From Pseudomonas moorei (GTDB lineage: Bacteria; Pseudomonadota; Gammaproteobacteria; Pseudomonadales; Pseudomonadaceae): a stretch of 64,000 bases of DNA. Below, piece by piece: positions 1 to 9,703 of this stretch. The stretch's first letter is position 1. Each line of letters starts with the position of its first letter. Made by a program: the position numbers and the translations under genes. The stretch covers positions 372,001 to 436,000 of the forward strand of contig NZ_VZPP01000003.1 of the NCBI RefSeq assembly GCF_008801475.1, read 5' to 3'. Below the pieces are notes generated by a model, which had not been told where the DNA came from, made no database searches, and worked only from the letters and a program-made list of their open reading frames with translations.

Positions 1-470
1 CCAACAACGCCGGCCAGATCGACCCGCTCACCGCAGCGCGCCTGGCGGCCAAGGAAGGGGTGAAAATCTACCCGATCGGCATCGGCGCCGACCCGGAGCA
101 AAGTGGCACCCCGGGGTTCCTCGGGATCAACCCGAGCCTGGATCTGGACGAACCGTCCCTCAGAGCCATCGCCGAAACCACGGGCGGCCAATACTTCCGG
201 GCCCGTGACGGCAAGGAGCTGCAAGCGATCAAGGAGACTCTCGACCGACTGGAGCCCGTGGCCCAGCAACCGACCCAGGCCCGCCCGGCTCAGACGTTGT
301 ATCAGTGGCCTTTGGCGCTGGCACTGTTATTGAGCATGCTGTTGGTGGCCCGCGAACTCTGGCCGGATACCCCCTTGCACCGCCTGTTTACCAAGGATCT
401 GTTTTTGCAAACGCAACTGCCTGACTGGCGCGAGCGGCTCAAGCGCCTGCGTCTGCGGAGGCGTCGATGA
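1..470 (+). CDS. VWA domain protein, BatA-like (C-terminal part)
   Basis: The reading frame is open from base 3, so the gene starts before the window; 155 residues are visible. They begin in the second half of a von Willebrand A domain (NNAGQIDPLTAARLAAKEGV, then KIYPIGIGAD). A hydrophobic segment (LALALLLSMLLVARELW) and a basic tail follow, as in BatA-type inner-membrane proteins whose VWA domain faces the periplasm. The stop overlaps the next start as ATGA, so the two are translationally coupled. In Pseudomonas this operon normally begins with a MoxR ATPase and a DUF58 protein, which would lie to the left. The family is linked to stress and aerotolerance by homology only; the exact role is not known. 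The MIDAS residues lie outside the window. Confidence 0.85.
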   Translation, partial: NNAGQIDPLTAARLAAKEGVKIYPIGIGADPEQSGTPGFLGINPSLDLDEPSLRAIAETTGGQYFRARDGKELQAIKETLDRLEPVAQQPTQARPAQTLYQWPLALALLLSMLLVARELWPDTPLHRLFTKDLFLQTQLPDWRERLKRLRLRRRR

Positions 471-2209
471 GCGCACTCTGGCCCTACTGGTTCCGCCCCT
501 GGTGGCTGCTGTTGCTGCCATTGCTTGGCTGGTTGCTCTGGCAACTCTGGCATCGGCAGAAACGTGCCGGGCGCTGGCAGATGATTCTGCCGCCCGCCTT
601 CCACTCGGCATTGCTCAGTGGTGGCAACGGACGCGACAGCAAACTGCCGTGGATCGCCCTTGGCGTGGCCTGGCTGCTGACCGTGTTCGCACTGTTGGGC
701 CCGAGCTGGGAACGTGTCGAGCAACTGAGCCAGAAACCCGCCGACCCATTGGTGGTGCTGCTGGAGTTGACCCCGGAGATGCTCGCCGCCGACGTTCAGC
801 CCAACCGCCTGGAGCAGGCCCGGCGCAAGCTGTTCGACCTGCTGCAAAATCGCAGTGATGCGCAGACGGCCATCGTCGTATACGCCGGCAGTGCGCACGC
901 CCTCGTCCCCCTGTCGGATGATTTGGCCACCAGCCACAATCTGCTCGATGCCCTCAAGCCGTCGCTGATGCCCGAAGCCGGCCATCGCGCCGACCTCGCG
1001 GTGGCCAAGGCCCTGACCTTGCTGCAACAGGCCGCCCTCGGCGATGGCCGGATCCTGTTGATTGGTTCATCTCTCACGGAGCAGGAACGCTTGGGGATTC
1101 GCCGCGCGCTGAGCGGCAAATCAACGCAGTTTCTGATGCTCGGCATCGGCACCGCCGAAGGTGCGCCGATCACTCAGGAAGATGGCAGTTTCCTCAAAGA
1201 TGAACAGGGCGCGATTCTGGTGCCTCGTCTGGACGACGCTGGCCTCAAAGCCTTCGCCAGTGACCTGGATGGACATTATCGCCAGGCGCGCCTGGACGAT
1301 ACCGACCTGCGCGCCCTCGGCCTGCTCGACGGCCCGCGCAACCTGCGCAACGACGGTCAGACCCTGCGCCTGGACACCTGGGCCGATCAGGGTTACTGGC
1401 TGCTGCTGCCCTTGTTGTTGCTGGCGGCCTGCGCCGGCCGTCGCGGCTGGCTGTTCTGCCTGCCGCTGTTGCTGGCATTGCCACAGTCGAGCTATGCCTT
1501 CGACTTTCAGGACCTGTGGCTGCGCCCCGACCAACAGGGTCAACACCTGCTCAAGCAGAAACGCCCGGCAGAAGCGGCACAACATTTCGAAGATCGCCAA
1601 TGGCAAGGTGTGGCCCTTTACGAGGCCGGTGATTACACCGGCGCCGCCCAGCGGTTCGCCGAAGGCAATGACGCCCACGCCCACTACAATCGTGGCAATG
1701 CCCTGGCCAAAAATGGCGAACTGGAAGCCGCGCTGGACGCCTACGATCAGGCGCTGGAGCGCCAGCCGGACTTGCGCCCGGCCCTGACCAACAAGGCACT
1801 GGTGGAAGCCCTGATCAAGCAGCAACAGACCCCGCCTGCCGCCGAGCCGGACAAGGCCTCCACTGAAGAGCCGCAGACGCCGCCCCAGGAATCACCGTCC
1901 GGCGCCACCTCGACGCAACCGTCGGGCACGGGCGAACCGAAGGCCGAAAGCGAGGACGCCCAATCCGCCACCGAACAACCACCAGCCCGCCCGACCCGCC
2001 CCGGCAGCAATGAAGTACCGGGCAGCGAACTGGGGGATGAACAGCACACCACACCGCCCATGCGCCCGGCCAACGACAGCATCGAAGGCGAACAACAGCA
2101 GGCGCTGGAGCAGTGGCTGAGGCAGATCCCGGATGACCCCGGCGAATTGCTCAGACGCAAATTCTGGTACGAACAGCAACAACATCAGGATCAGGGAAAA
2201 ACTCGATGA
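467..2209 (+). CDS. VWA-TPR fusion protein, BatB/BatC-like
   Basis: 580 residues. Two N-terminal membrane segments (about 12-28 and 62-78) lead to a VWA domain (about 94-290). A third hydrophobic stretch (about 306-345) precedes TPR repeats (about 360-450, with AHYNRGNALAKNGELEAALD) and a Pro/Glu/Ser-rich low-complexity tail. It therefore joins the BatB and BatC parts in one chain, a common arrangement in gamma-proteobacteria. The expected metal-binding DxSxS of the VWA domain reads E-L-T-P-E (100-104), so the MIDAS site looks degenerate. The gene overlaps its upstream VWA partner and downstream batD by 4 bases each, which suggests an equimolar membrane complex. Function is inferred from the family. 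Confidence 0.88.
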   Translation: MSALWPYWFRPWWLLLLPLLGWLLWQLWHRQKRAGRWQMILPPAFHSALLSGGNGRDSKLPWIALGVAWLLTVFALLGPSWERVEQLSQKPADPLVVLLELTPEMLAADVQPNRLEQARRKLFDLLQNRSDAQTAIVVYAGSAHALVPLSDDLATSHNLLDALKPSLMPEAGHRADLAVAKALTLLQQAALGDGRILLIGSSLTEQERLGIRRALSGKSTQFLMLGIGTAEGAPITQEDGSFLKDEQGAILVPRLDDAGLKAFASDLDGHYRQARLDDTDLRALGLLDGPRNLRNDGQTLRLDTWADQGYWLLLPLLLLAACAGRRGWLFCLPLLLALPQSSYAFDFQDLWLRPDQQGQHLLKQKRPAEAAQHFEDRQWQGVALYEAGDYTGAAQRFAEGNDAHAHYNRGNALAKNGELEAALDAYDQALERQPDLRPALTNKALVEALIKQQQTPPAAEPDKASTEEPQTPPQESPSGATSTQPSGTGEPKAESEDAQSATEQPPARPTRPGSNEVPGSELGDEQHTTPPMRPANDSIEGEQQQALEQWLRQIPDDPGELLRRKFWYEQQQHQDQGKTR

Positions 2210-3858
2210 CCCGCTTCACCGCCTACATGCTCGCCTCGATGCCGGCCTTGCTGATCTGCACCGCTCAGGCCCAGGCAGCCGAGCTGGTCGCCAGCGTCGA
2301 TCGCACCCGCCTGAGCTCCGGAGAGACAATCGAACTGACCCTGGAGTCCTCCGACGTCACGCAGTTCGGCAAGCCGGACCTGACGCCGCTGGAACCACTT
2401 TTCGAGGTGCGTGGCACACGTCAGGTCAACCAGTTGAACACCCTCAGCGGCGACAACCGCGCCACCACACGCTGGATCGTCACCCTGCTGCCCAAAGAAA
2501 ATGGCAGCGTAGTGATTCCGCCGTTGAAGCTGGGTGACGTCGAGAGCCAGCCGATCACCGTGCAAGTGGTGGAAAGCCAAACCCAGGACAACCCGAACAA
2601 ACAGGCCCCGGTCTTCATCGACGCCAGCCTCGACCAGAACAGCGTGTACGTGCAGGCTCAGGCAGTCCTGACCTTGCGCATCTACCATTCGGTGTCGCTG
2701 TACGACGACAGCAGCCTGCCGCCACTGCAGATTCCGGATGCACGCATCGAGCAGCTCGGCGAATCGCGCACCTACGAGAAAGACATCAACGGCGTGCGCC
2801 ATGGCGTGATCGAAATGCGCTATGCGATCTATCCGCAGCACAGTGGCGAACTGATCATCCCGGCGCAAACCTTCAATGCCGCCCTGGTGGATGCACAGCC
2901 CGCCCCGGACGCCACACCGCAATCGCCGAAATCCGGCAAGCTGATGCGCGTCAGCTCCAGCGAACTGCTGCTGACGGTCAAGGCCAAGCCCATCACCTAC
3001 CCCGCCGACCTGCCATGGCTGCCGGCACGCAGCCTGACCCTGAGCGAGCACTGGAACCCGGAACCGGAGCATGTCCAGGTCGGTGACTCGCTGACCCGCA
3101 GCCTGATCGTCAAGGCCGAAGGCCTGGGCAGTTCGCAACTTCCGCCATTGCCAGGTACGGAGGCCAGTGGTCTGCGTCGTTATCCGGACCAACCGGTGCT
3201 GGGCAACCAGAACAACGACCGCGGCCTGGTCGGCAGTCGTGAAGACCGTGAGGCGCTGGTACCGGTCCGTAGCGGACCGATCGAGCTGCCGTCGGTCGAA
3301 GTGGTCTGGTGGAACACCTTTGAAGACCATCTGGAACACACCAGCCTGCCGGCCCGAACCCTGCAGGTCGCGGCCAATCCGAGCCTAGTGGTCGACACGC
3401 CGGCCGGCAACTCACCGGCCAACGCCACTGTCGACAACGAAACCCTGCGGCGCTGGAAACTCAGCACCCTGATCCTCGCTTGCACGACGCTGCTGGGCTT
3501 TGGCCTGTGGTGGCGCGCGCGCTGGCAACCGGCAATCGCGCGAGCCGCACAGACCGGCCCGAGCCCGCGCACCGTACTCGACGACCTCAAGCGTGCCTGC
3601 CAGGCCAACGATCCCCACGCCACGCGCCAGGCCCTCGACGCCTGGGCCCGACAGCAACCGGAAACCCTGGCCGACATGGCCGCCCGCTTCGTGCCACTGT
3701 CCGACGCCCTCGACGGCTTGAACGGCGCGCTCTACAGCGAAACCGGCCAACACTGGCAAGGCGAAGAGCTGTGGCGGGCGATCCGCACCATCCCGATTGC
3801 CGAGCGGGTCCAGGACCCGGTGGGTGACAGTGGTTTGCCGCCGCTTTATCCCAAATAA
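2206..3858 (+). CDS. BatD-like protein
   Basis: 550 residues. An N-terminal signal peptide (MTRFTAYMLASMPALLICTA, cut near AQA-AE) is followed by a long periplasmic BatD domain with Ig-like beta-rich sequence. One membrane helix lies near residues 421-436 (LSTLILACTTLLGFGLWW), with a cytosolic C-terminus of about 110 residues. It is the last gene of the Bat-type operon and starts within the upstream stop (ATGA). BatD proteins are thought to bridge the VWA subunits in the periplasm; no enzymatic motif is visible. Length and order match Pseudomonas operons of this type. Confidence 0.87.
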   Translation: MTRFTAYMLASMPALLICTAQAQAAELVASVDRTRLSSGETIELTLESSDVTQFGKPDLTPLEPLFEVRGTRQVNQLNTLSGDNRATTRWIVTLLPKENGSVVIPPLKLGDVESQPITVQVVESQTQDNPNKQAPVFIDASLDQNSVYVQAQAVLTLRIYHSVSLYDDSSLPPLQIPDARIEQLGESRTYEKDINGVRHGVIEMRYAIYPQHSGELIIPAQTFNAALVDAQPAPDATPQSPKSGKLMRVSSSELLLTVKAKPITYPADLPWLPARSLTLSEHWNPEPEHVQVGDSLTRSLIVKAEGLGSSQLPPLPGTEASGLRRYPDQPVLGNQNNDRGLVGSREDREALVPVRSGPIELPSVEVVWWNTFEDHLEHTSLPARTLQVAANPSLVVDTPAGNSPANATVDNETLRRWKLSTLILACTTLLGFGLWWRARWQPAIARAAQTGPSPRTVLDDLKRACQANDPHATRQALDAWARQQPETLADMAARFVPLSDALDGLNGALYSETGQHWQGEELWRAIRTIPIAERVQDPVGDSGLPPLYPK

Positions 3859-3886
3859 ACACCCGTCTTTATGGCAGGAAGCTTTT

Positions 3887-4006
3887 GTGGCGAGGGCGCT
3901 CGCTCCCGCTCCGTTGCGAAGCAACCGCAAAGCCTTGACCCGTTATCATTGGGTATTCGAATGTGGGGCCGCTTCTCAGCCCGGCGGGCGCAAGCTCCCT
4001 CGCCAC
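3887..4006. repeat. REPIN, GTGGCGAGGGAGC class (paired inverted REP)
   Basis: GTGGCGAGGGCGCTCGCTCC at 3887-3906 is answered by the inverted copy GGGCGCAAGCTCCCTCGCCAC (ending 4006). About 75 bases lie between. It sits in the gap between batD and sbcD. A second pair of the same class lies at 59590-59723. Confidence 0.8.
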
Positions 4007-4107
4007 AGGTTCGCGGTGCGATCGTGTTTTTTTGCCAGTAAACTCTCTCCCCTTTCGCCGCGTCATGTGTCCCCGCGGCCATCACCTTTTATCTAGCGGA
4101 GTTGCCC

Positions 4108-5352
4108 TTGCGTCTGTTCCACACCTCCGACTGGCACCTCGGGCAGAACCTGCACGGCCAGGATCGCGATTTCGAGCACGGTTGTTTTCTCGACTGGCTG
4201 TTGCGTCAGCTCAAGCTGGATCAGCCCGATGTGCTGCTGATCGCCGGCGATATCTTCGACACGGTCAACCCGCCGGTCAAAGCCCAGGAACGCCTCTACG
4301 ACTTCATCGTCAGCGCCCACGAGCAGCAGCCGTCGCTGACCATCGTGATGATTGCCGGCAACCATGATTCCGGATCGCGGATCGAACTGCCCGCGCCTTT
4401 GATGCGCCGCTTGCGCACCCATGCCCTGGGTCGCGTGTTGTGGCTCGATGACGGGCAACTGGACGCCGAACGCCTGTTGCTGCCTCTGCCGGACGCTAGC
4501 GGTGAAATCGCCGGCTGGTGCCTGGCGCTGCCGTTCCTGCGCCCGGCGGAAGTGACCGGCGCGCATCTGGGCGACAACTACCTGCGCGGCATTGGCCAGG
4601 TTCATGAATGGCTGATCGAAGCGGCCAACGCCAAACGTCAGCCGGGCCAGGCACTGATCGCCATCAGCCATGCGCACATGGCCGGTGGTTCGGTGTCGGA
4701 AGACTCCGAGCGCAGCCTGATCATCGGCAACGCCGAAGCCCTGCCCGCCAGCCTGTTCGGGCCAAGCATCAGCTACGTGGCCCTCGGACATTTGCACAAG
4801 CCGCAAAAGGTCAACGGCGAGAAGCGCATTCGCTACAGCGGCTCGCCGATTCCGTTGTCGTTCTCGGAGATCGGCTACCAGCACCAGATTCTCGACATCA
4901 CCCTCGACGGCGAAACCCTGGTCAGCGTCGAACCCAGACTCATTCCCCGTGCGGTGAACCTGCAGCGTCTCGGCCCGGCGCCGCTGGCGGAGATCCTGTT
5001 GCAATTGGCGGACTTGCCGAACATCGACCTGCTCGCCGACTTGCAGCGCCAACCCTGGCTTGAAGTCCGGGTGCGCCTCGACGAACCGCAACCCGACTTG
5101 CGCCATCAAGTGGAAAGCGCCCTGCTAGGCAAGGCTGTGCGACTGGTGCGCATCGCCGCCGAATACGCCGGCAATGGCAGTCGTGACGGCACCGAGGACG
5201 GTGCGGCGCTGATCGAACTGGACCAGCTCACCCCGCAGGAACTGTTCAGCCGGGCCTGGCAGGACAATTACGGCAGCGAAGTCGACGAGCAAACCCTCAA
5301 GGACTTTGCCGAGCTGCTGCAAGACGTGCAGATGGAGGGCGAACAGCCATGA
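4108..5352 (+). CDS. sbcD: SbcCD nuclease, subunit D
   Basis: Mre11-family calcineurin-like phosphoesterase that forms the SbcCD complex with SbcC and cuts DNA hairpins and protein-blocked ends. Metal-binding motifs appear in order: TSDWHLGQ (residues 6-13), GDIFD, GNHDSG, SHAHM and GHLHKP. A C-terminal SbcD domain follows. The start is taken as TTG at 4108, giving MRLFHTSDWHLG, because GCGGAG (4096-4101) lies 6 bases upstream. The TTG at 4102 would touch that ribosome site. 414 residues, the usual size. The stop overlaps sbcC as ATGA. Confidence 0.95.
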   Translation: MRLFHTSDWHLGQNLHGQDRDFEHGCFLDWLLRQLKLDQPDVLLIAGDIFDTVNPPVKAQERLYDFIVSAHEQQPSLTIVMIAGNHDSGSRIELPAPLMRRLRTHALGRVLWLDDGQLDAERLLLPLPDASGEIAGWCLALPFLRPAEVTGAHLGDNYLRGIGQVHEWLIEAANAKRQPGQALIAISHAHMAGGSVSEDSERSLIIGNAEALPASLFGPSISYVALGHLHKPQKVNGEKRIRYSGSPIPLSFSEIGYQHQILDITLDGETLVSVEPRLIPRAVNLQRLGPAPLAEILLQLADLPNIDLLADLQRQPWLEVRVRLDEPQPDLRHQVESALLGKAVRLVRIAAEYAGNGSRDGTEDGAALIELDQLTPQELFSRAWQDNYGSEVDEQTLKDFAELLQDVQMEGEQP

Positions 5353-8300
5353 AGATCCTCGCGATCCGCCTGAAAAACCTCGCCTCCCTGGCCGGGCCCT
5401 TTGAAATCGACTTCACCGCCGAACCCCTGGCCAGTGCCGGCCTGTTCGCCATCACCGGACCGACCGGCGCCGGCAAAAGCACCTTGCTCGATGCCCTGTG
5501 CCTGGCCTTGTTCGGTGCCGTGCCGCGGCTGAACAACACCGGCCGCGACGCCAAGGTGCCGGACGCCGATGGCGAAATCGGCACCGGTGACCCGCGTACC
5601 CTGCTGCGTCGCGGCACCGGTGAGGGCTATGCCGAAGTGGATTTCGTCGGTGTCGACGGCCGCCGCTATCGCGCACGCTGGGAAGCCAACCGCGCCCGGG
5701 AAAAGGCCGGTGGCAAGCTGCAGGCCAGTCGCCAGAGCCTGCGTGACATCGATCAGGATCAACTGCTGGCCAGCCAGAAAGGCGAATACAAGACGCAACT
5801 CGAAGCCGCCCTGGGCCTGAATTTCGAACAGTTCACCCGTGCCGTGCTGCTGGCCCAAAGCGAGTTCAGCGCCTTTCTCAAGGCCGATGACAACGACCGC
5901 AGCGAACTGCTGGAAAAACTCACCGACACGGCGCTCTACACCCGTCTCGGCCGTCGGGCCTTCGACAAGACCAAAGAGGCCCGCGAGGCGCACAAGCTGC
6001 TGCAGGACCAGGCCAGCGGTGTCACCCCGCTGTCGCCCGAAGCCCGTGCAGAGCTGGATGAACGCTTCAACGAAGCGCAGCAACAGCTGAAGTTGCAGCA
6101 GGCGCAAATCAAGCAGCTGGAGCAGCAACACACCTGGCTCAAGGATTTGCGTCAGTTGCAGGACGCGCAACAAGCGGCCGCCGAGCAACTGCACAGTTCG
6201 CAACAACAGTGGGAAGGTCTGGCCGGCGAACGCCTCAAGCTCACGCGCCTTGAACAACTCGCCCCGCAACGTCACCAGTTCGCGCGCAAGACGGAACTCG
6301 ATGCGCAACTGACGCCACTGGCTGCACAGATTGCTACACATACCCGCCAACACGGCGAACTCAGCGAACGCCAGACGCAACTGGAGCAAACCCTCGATTC
6401 GGCGAAAAACGCCCTGAGCGAAGCGCAGCAGCGGCACAGCGAAAGCGCCCCGCTGCTGCGTCAGGCGTTCGAGGAGCAAAGCACCCTCGCCCGCCTCGCC
6501 AAGGACACCGCCCTCAGCGCCGACGCCCGACAGTCCGCCGAGCAGGCCTGCACGCAAGGCCAGAGCGGCATTGAAACCTTGCAGGTCAAACAGGCCCAGG
6601 TCGCTGAACGCCTGCAAAAAATGGCCACCGAGCTGGAACAGAGCACCCATCTGGCGCCGTTGAGCGATGCGTGGAATGCCTACCGCGATCGCCTGCAACA
6701 GCTGATGCTGATTGGCAATCGACTGAACAAGGGCCAGGCCGAACTGGCCACCCTCGAACAGAAGGCGGCGCAAAGCGCCGAAGCACTGAACACGCAAAAA
6801 CAGCAACTGGAAGTGCTGTTCAAAGAGGCCGGCGCCGAGCCGGATGCGGTTGCCGAGCAGATCGGTATCCTTGGCAACCTGTTGCAGGACAATCGTAAAC
6901 AACTGCGCGCCATTGAAGACATGACGCGGCTCTGGGCCAGTCAGCAGGAGCTGGAAAAACGCGGCGCCGAGCGGCACCAGCGACTGCTCGATGCGCAACA
7001 GGAGCGCGAGCGCCTGACCCAGGACGGGGTCAAAACCAAAGCCGAACTCAGCGTCGCCGAACAAACCCTCAACGTCACCCGTGAACTGCTCGAACGCCAG
7101 CGTCTGGCCCGCAGCGCCAGTGTCGAAGAGTTGCGCGCGCAGTTGCAAGACGACCAGCCCTGCCCGGTCTGCGGCAGCAACGAGCACCCGTATCATCAGC
7201 CTGAAGCACTGCTGCAAAGCCTGGGTCGCCACGACGAAAATGAGCAGGCCTCGGCCCAGCAGGCGGTGGATCAGCTCAAGGAAAAGCTCACCGAGCTGCG
7301 CGCCGAAGTCGGTGGTGTGATCGCCCGGCAGAAAGAGCTGCTGCAACAGCAAGAACAATTGACCGCCCAACTCCAGGCACTGGCGCCGAGCCTGGAGGCG
7401 CACCCGCTGGGCACTTCGTTGTTCAATCAGGACGCCGACAAGCGCGACGCCTGGCTGACCCGGCAAAACGATCAGTTGAACCAGAGCATCACCCAGGACG
7501 AACAACGCCAAAGCGCCCTGCTCACCCTGCAGCAGGATGCCGCGCGCCTGACCCAGCAACTGCGCAATACCGAGACCGCGCATCAGCAAGCAGCGCAGCA
7601 CCTGAGCAATCAACAACGCGAACTGAGCAGCGACCGTCAGCGCCTCGACGAGGAACTCACCACGTTCGCCAGCCTGCTGCCGGCCGAAACCCTCGAGGCC
7701 TTGCGCGTCGAGCCGGCGGCAACCTTCATGCAGCTGGATCGGCAGATCGCCGAGCGCCTGGCGCAAGTCGATCAGCAAAAGGAAGAACTGGCCGAACAGC
7801 AGCAATGTCAGCAGACGCTGGAGAAGGAACAGGATCGCCAGCTCAGCCGCATACAGCAGCTGCAAAGCGCCGAGCAGCAGTTCAGTGCTCTGGCCGAACA
7901 GCAACAGGCCTGTCAAGCGAAACTCGCGCAACTGCTGGGCGAACACAGCAGCGCCGAGCACTGGCAACAGCAACTGGAACAGGCCGTGGAGCAGGCGCGC
8001 AACGCCGAAACCGCCACGGCTTCGGAACTGCAGAACGTGCGCACGCAATACGTGCGGATTGGCGCGGAACTCAAGGCACAACAGGAGCGTTTGCAAGCGC
8101 TGCAGAGCGAAGACAACGAGCTGACGCAGAAGATTGCTGACTGGCGCGCGCGTCATCCCGAGCTGGATGACGGCGGTCTCGAAGACCTGCTGCGGGTCGA
8201 TGACACGTACGTCAGCGAGCTACGCCAGCGCTTGCAGAACAGCGAAAAAGCCATCGAACAGGCCAAGGTGCTGCTGCAGGAACGTGACCAGCGCCTGGCC

Positions 8301-8990
8301 GATCATCAGGCCCAGCACAATGGCAACCTCGACGCCGAGCAACTCGCCAGCGCCCTCACCGACCTGCAAAACCAGTTCGGCCTCAGCGAACAGCGCTGTG
8401 CCGAGTTACGTGCCGAACAGGCAGAGGACCAGCGCCGGCAAAACGCCAATCAGGCCCTGGCGCAACAGATTGCCGACGCCTACGCCGAATTCCAGCGCTG
8501 GGCGCGTTTGAATGCGTTGATCGGTTCGGCCACCGGCGACACCTTCCGCAAGATCGCCCAGGCCTACAACCTCGACTTGCTGGTCCATCACGCCAACGTG
8601 CAACTGCGCCAACTGGTGCGCCGCTATCGCCTCAAGCGCGGCGGCAGCATGCTGGGGTTGCTGGTGATGGACACCGAGATGGGCGACGAACTGCGTTCGG
8701 TGCATTCGTTGTCCGGTGGCGAGACCTTCCTGGTGTCGCTGGCGCTGGCGCTGGGCCTGGCATCGATGGCGTCAAGCACGCTGAAAATCGAATCGCTGTT
8801 CATCGACGAAGGCTTCGGCAGCCTCGACCCGGAATCCCTGCAACTGGCCATGGACGCCCTCGACGGCCTGCAGGCCCAGGGCCGCAAGGTCGCGGTCATT
8901 TCCCACGTGCAGGAAATGCATGAACGGATTCCGGTACAGATTCAGGTCCGTCGGCAAGGCAACGGCCTCAGCACCCTGGAGGTGAAATGA
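5349..8990 (+). CDS. sbcC: SbcCD nuclease, ATPase subunit C
   Basis: Rad50/SMC-type ATPase of 1213 residues. The Walker A motif GPTGAGKST (about 37-45) begins the protein. Two long Gln/Glu/Leu-rich coiled-coil arms surround a zinc hook, CPVC at about 605-608. The ABC signature LSGGE (about 1121) and Walker B LFIDEGFGSLD (about 1150) close it. ATP-driven opening of the coiled-coil dimer controls the SbcD nuclease on hairpin DNA at palindromes and replication forks. Size and hook position agree with a full-length protein. It overlaps sbcD and the following GST gene by 4 bases on each side. Confidence 0.96.
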   Translation: MKILAIRLKNLASLAGPFEIDFTAEPLASAGLFAITGPTGAGKSTLLDALCLALFGAVPRLNNTGRDAKVPDADGEIGTGDPRTLLRRGTGEGYAEVDFVGVDGRRYRARWEANRAREKAGGKLQASRQSLRDIDQDQLLASQKGEYKTQLEAALGLNFEQFTRAVLLAQSEFSAFLKADDNDRSELLEKLTDTALYTRLGRRAFDKTKEAREAHKLLQDQASGVTPLSPEARAELDERFNEAQQQLKLQQAQIKQLEQQHTWLKDLRQLQDAQQAAAEQLHSSQQQWEGLAGERLKLTRLEQLAPQRHQFARKTELDAQLTPLAAQIATHTRQHGELSERQTQLEQTLDSAKNALSEAQQRHSESAPLLRQAFEEQSTLARLAKDTALSADARQSAEQACTQGQSGIETLQVKQAQVAERLQKMATELEQSTHLAPLSDAWNAYRDRLQQLMLIGNRLNKGQAELATLEQKAAQSAEALNTQKQQLEVLFKEAGAEPDAVAEQIGILGNLLQDNRKQLRAIEDMTRLWASQQELEKRGAERHQRLLDAQQERERLTQDGVKTKAELSVAEQTLNVTRELLERQRLARSASVEELRAQLQDDQPCPVCGSNEHPYHQPEALLQSLGRHDENEQASAQQAVDQLKEKLTELRAEVGGVIARQKELLQQQEQLTAQLQALAPSLEAHPLGTSLFNQDADKRDAWLTRQNDQLNQSITQDEQRQSALLTLQQDAARLTQQLRNTETAHQQAAQHLSNQQRELSSDRQRLDEELTTFASLLPAETLEALRVEPAATFMQLDRQIAERLAQVDQQKEELAEQQQCQQTLEKEQDRQLSRIQQLQSAEQQFSALAEQQQACQAKLAQLLGEHSSAEHWQQQLEQAVEQARNAETATASELQNVRTQYVRIGAELKAQQERLQALQSEDNELTQKIADWRARHPELDDGGLEDLLRVDDTYVSELRQRLQNSEKAIEQAKVLLQERDQRLADHQAQHNGNLDAEQLASALTDLQNQFGLSEQRCAELRAEQAEDQRRQNANQALAQQIADAYAEFQRWARLNALIGSATGDTFRKIAQAYNLDLLVHHANVQLRQLVRRYRLKRGGSMLGLLVMDTEMGDELRSVHSLSGGETFLVSLALALGLASMASSTLKIESLFIDEGFGSLDPESLQLAMDALDGLQAQGRKVAVISHVQEMHERIPVQIQVRRQGNGLSTLEVK

Positions 8991-9583
8991 CCACGCTCTA
9001 TTCCTTCCGCCGCTGCCCGTACGCCATGCGGGCGCGCATGGCCCTGCGCTACTCCGGGGTTGAGGTCAGCATTGTCGAAGTCAGTCTGAAGGCCAAACCC
9101 GCCGAAATGCTCGCGCTGTCGAGCAAAGGCACGGTGCCGGTGCTGGACGTGGACGGCCAGGTCATCGATGAAAGCCTGGAAATCATGCGCTGGGCGTTGG
9201 CGCAGAATGACCCGCAGGACTGGTTGCTCAAGGATGATCCCCAAGGACAGCTGACCATTGCCGCACTGATCGAGGAAAACGACCAGGCGTTCAAGGTGCA
9301 GCTCAATCGCTACAAATACGCCGAACGCTACCCCGAGCATGCAATGGAGTTTTACCGCGCCGAGGGCGAGGTGTTCTTGCGCAAGCTCGACCAGATGCTC
9401 GAGGGTCACGCCTGCTTGCTGGCCGATCATCCCAGCCTCGCCGACGTGGCGTTGATGCCGTTCGTTCGGCAATTCGCCCATGTCGATCGCGAGTGGTTCG
9501 CGCAGACGCCTTATCGGCGATTGCAGGCCTGGTTGCAGCGGTTTATCGAGTCGACATTGTTTACGTCGATCATGGCGAAATAA
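8987..9583 (+). CDS. Glutathione S-transferase family protein
   Basis: 198 residues. An N-terminal thioredoxin-like domain carries RRCPYAMRARMAL (8-20), so the active-site region reads CPYA, like glutaredoxin-2-type and omega-type GSTs that use cysteine. A SKGTVPVLDVDG segment with the cis-Pro of the glutathione site follows, then ESLEIMRWAL. The C-terminal helical domain runs from about 90. The gene is coupled to sbcC by an ATGA overlap, which suggests co-expression. Its substrate cannot be told from the sequence; thiol-disulfide or deglutathionylation chemistry fits the Cys motif better than classic conjugation. Confidence 0.85.
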   Translation: MTTLYSFRRCPYAMRARMALRYSGVEVSIVEVSLKAKPAEMLALSSKGTVPVLDVDGQVIDESLEIMRWALAQNDPQDWLLKDDPQGQLTIAALIEENDQAFKVQLNRYKYAERYPEHAMEFYRAEGEVFLRKLDQMLEGHACLLADHPSLADVALMPFVRQFAHVDREWFAQTPYRRLQAWLQRFIESTLFTSIMAK

Positions 9584-9593
9584 ACGCGCCCCT

Positions 9594-9695
9594 CTGTAGG
9601 AGCGAGCCTGCTCGCGAAAAACCTGAGAGCGCCGCGCGGTGACAGGTGCTCAGCGTCATCGTTAACGACCATCGCGAGCAGGCTCGCTCCCACAG
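9594..9695. repeat. REPIN, GGAGCGAGC class
   Basis: CTGTAGGAGCGAGCCTGCTC begins at 9594. The inverted partner ATCGCGAGCAGGCTCGCTCC begins at 9671 and ends in CCACAG at 9695. The pair lies between the GST gene and the 8-bp tandem repeat. Confidence 0.85.
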
Positions 9696-9703
9696 GGATC
9701 ATG

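Noticed and set aside
5268..8156. Very long open frame (962 codons) on the minus strand inside sbcC
   Set aside because: It is antisense to a clear SbcC with all motifs; its Leu/Gln-rich sequence mirrors the coiled-coil codons and has no ribosome site.
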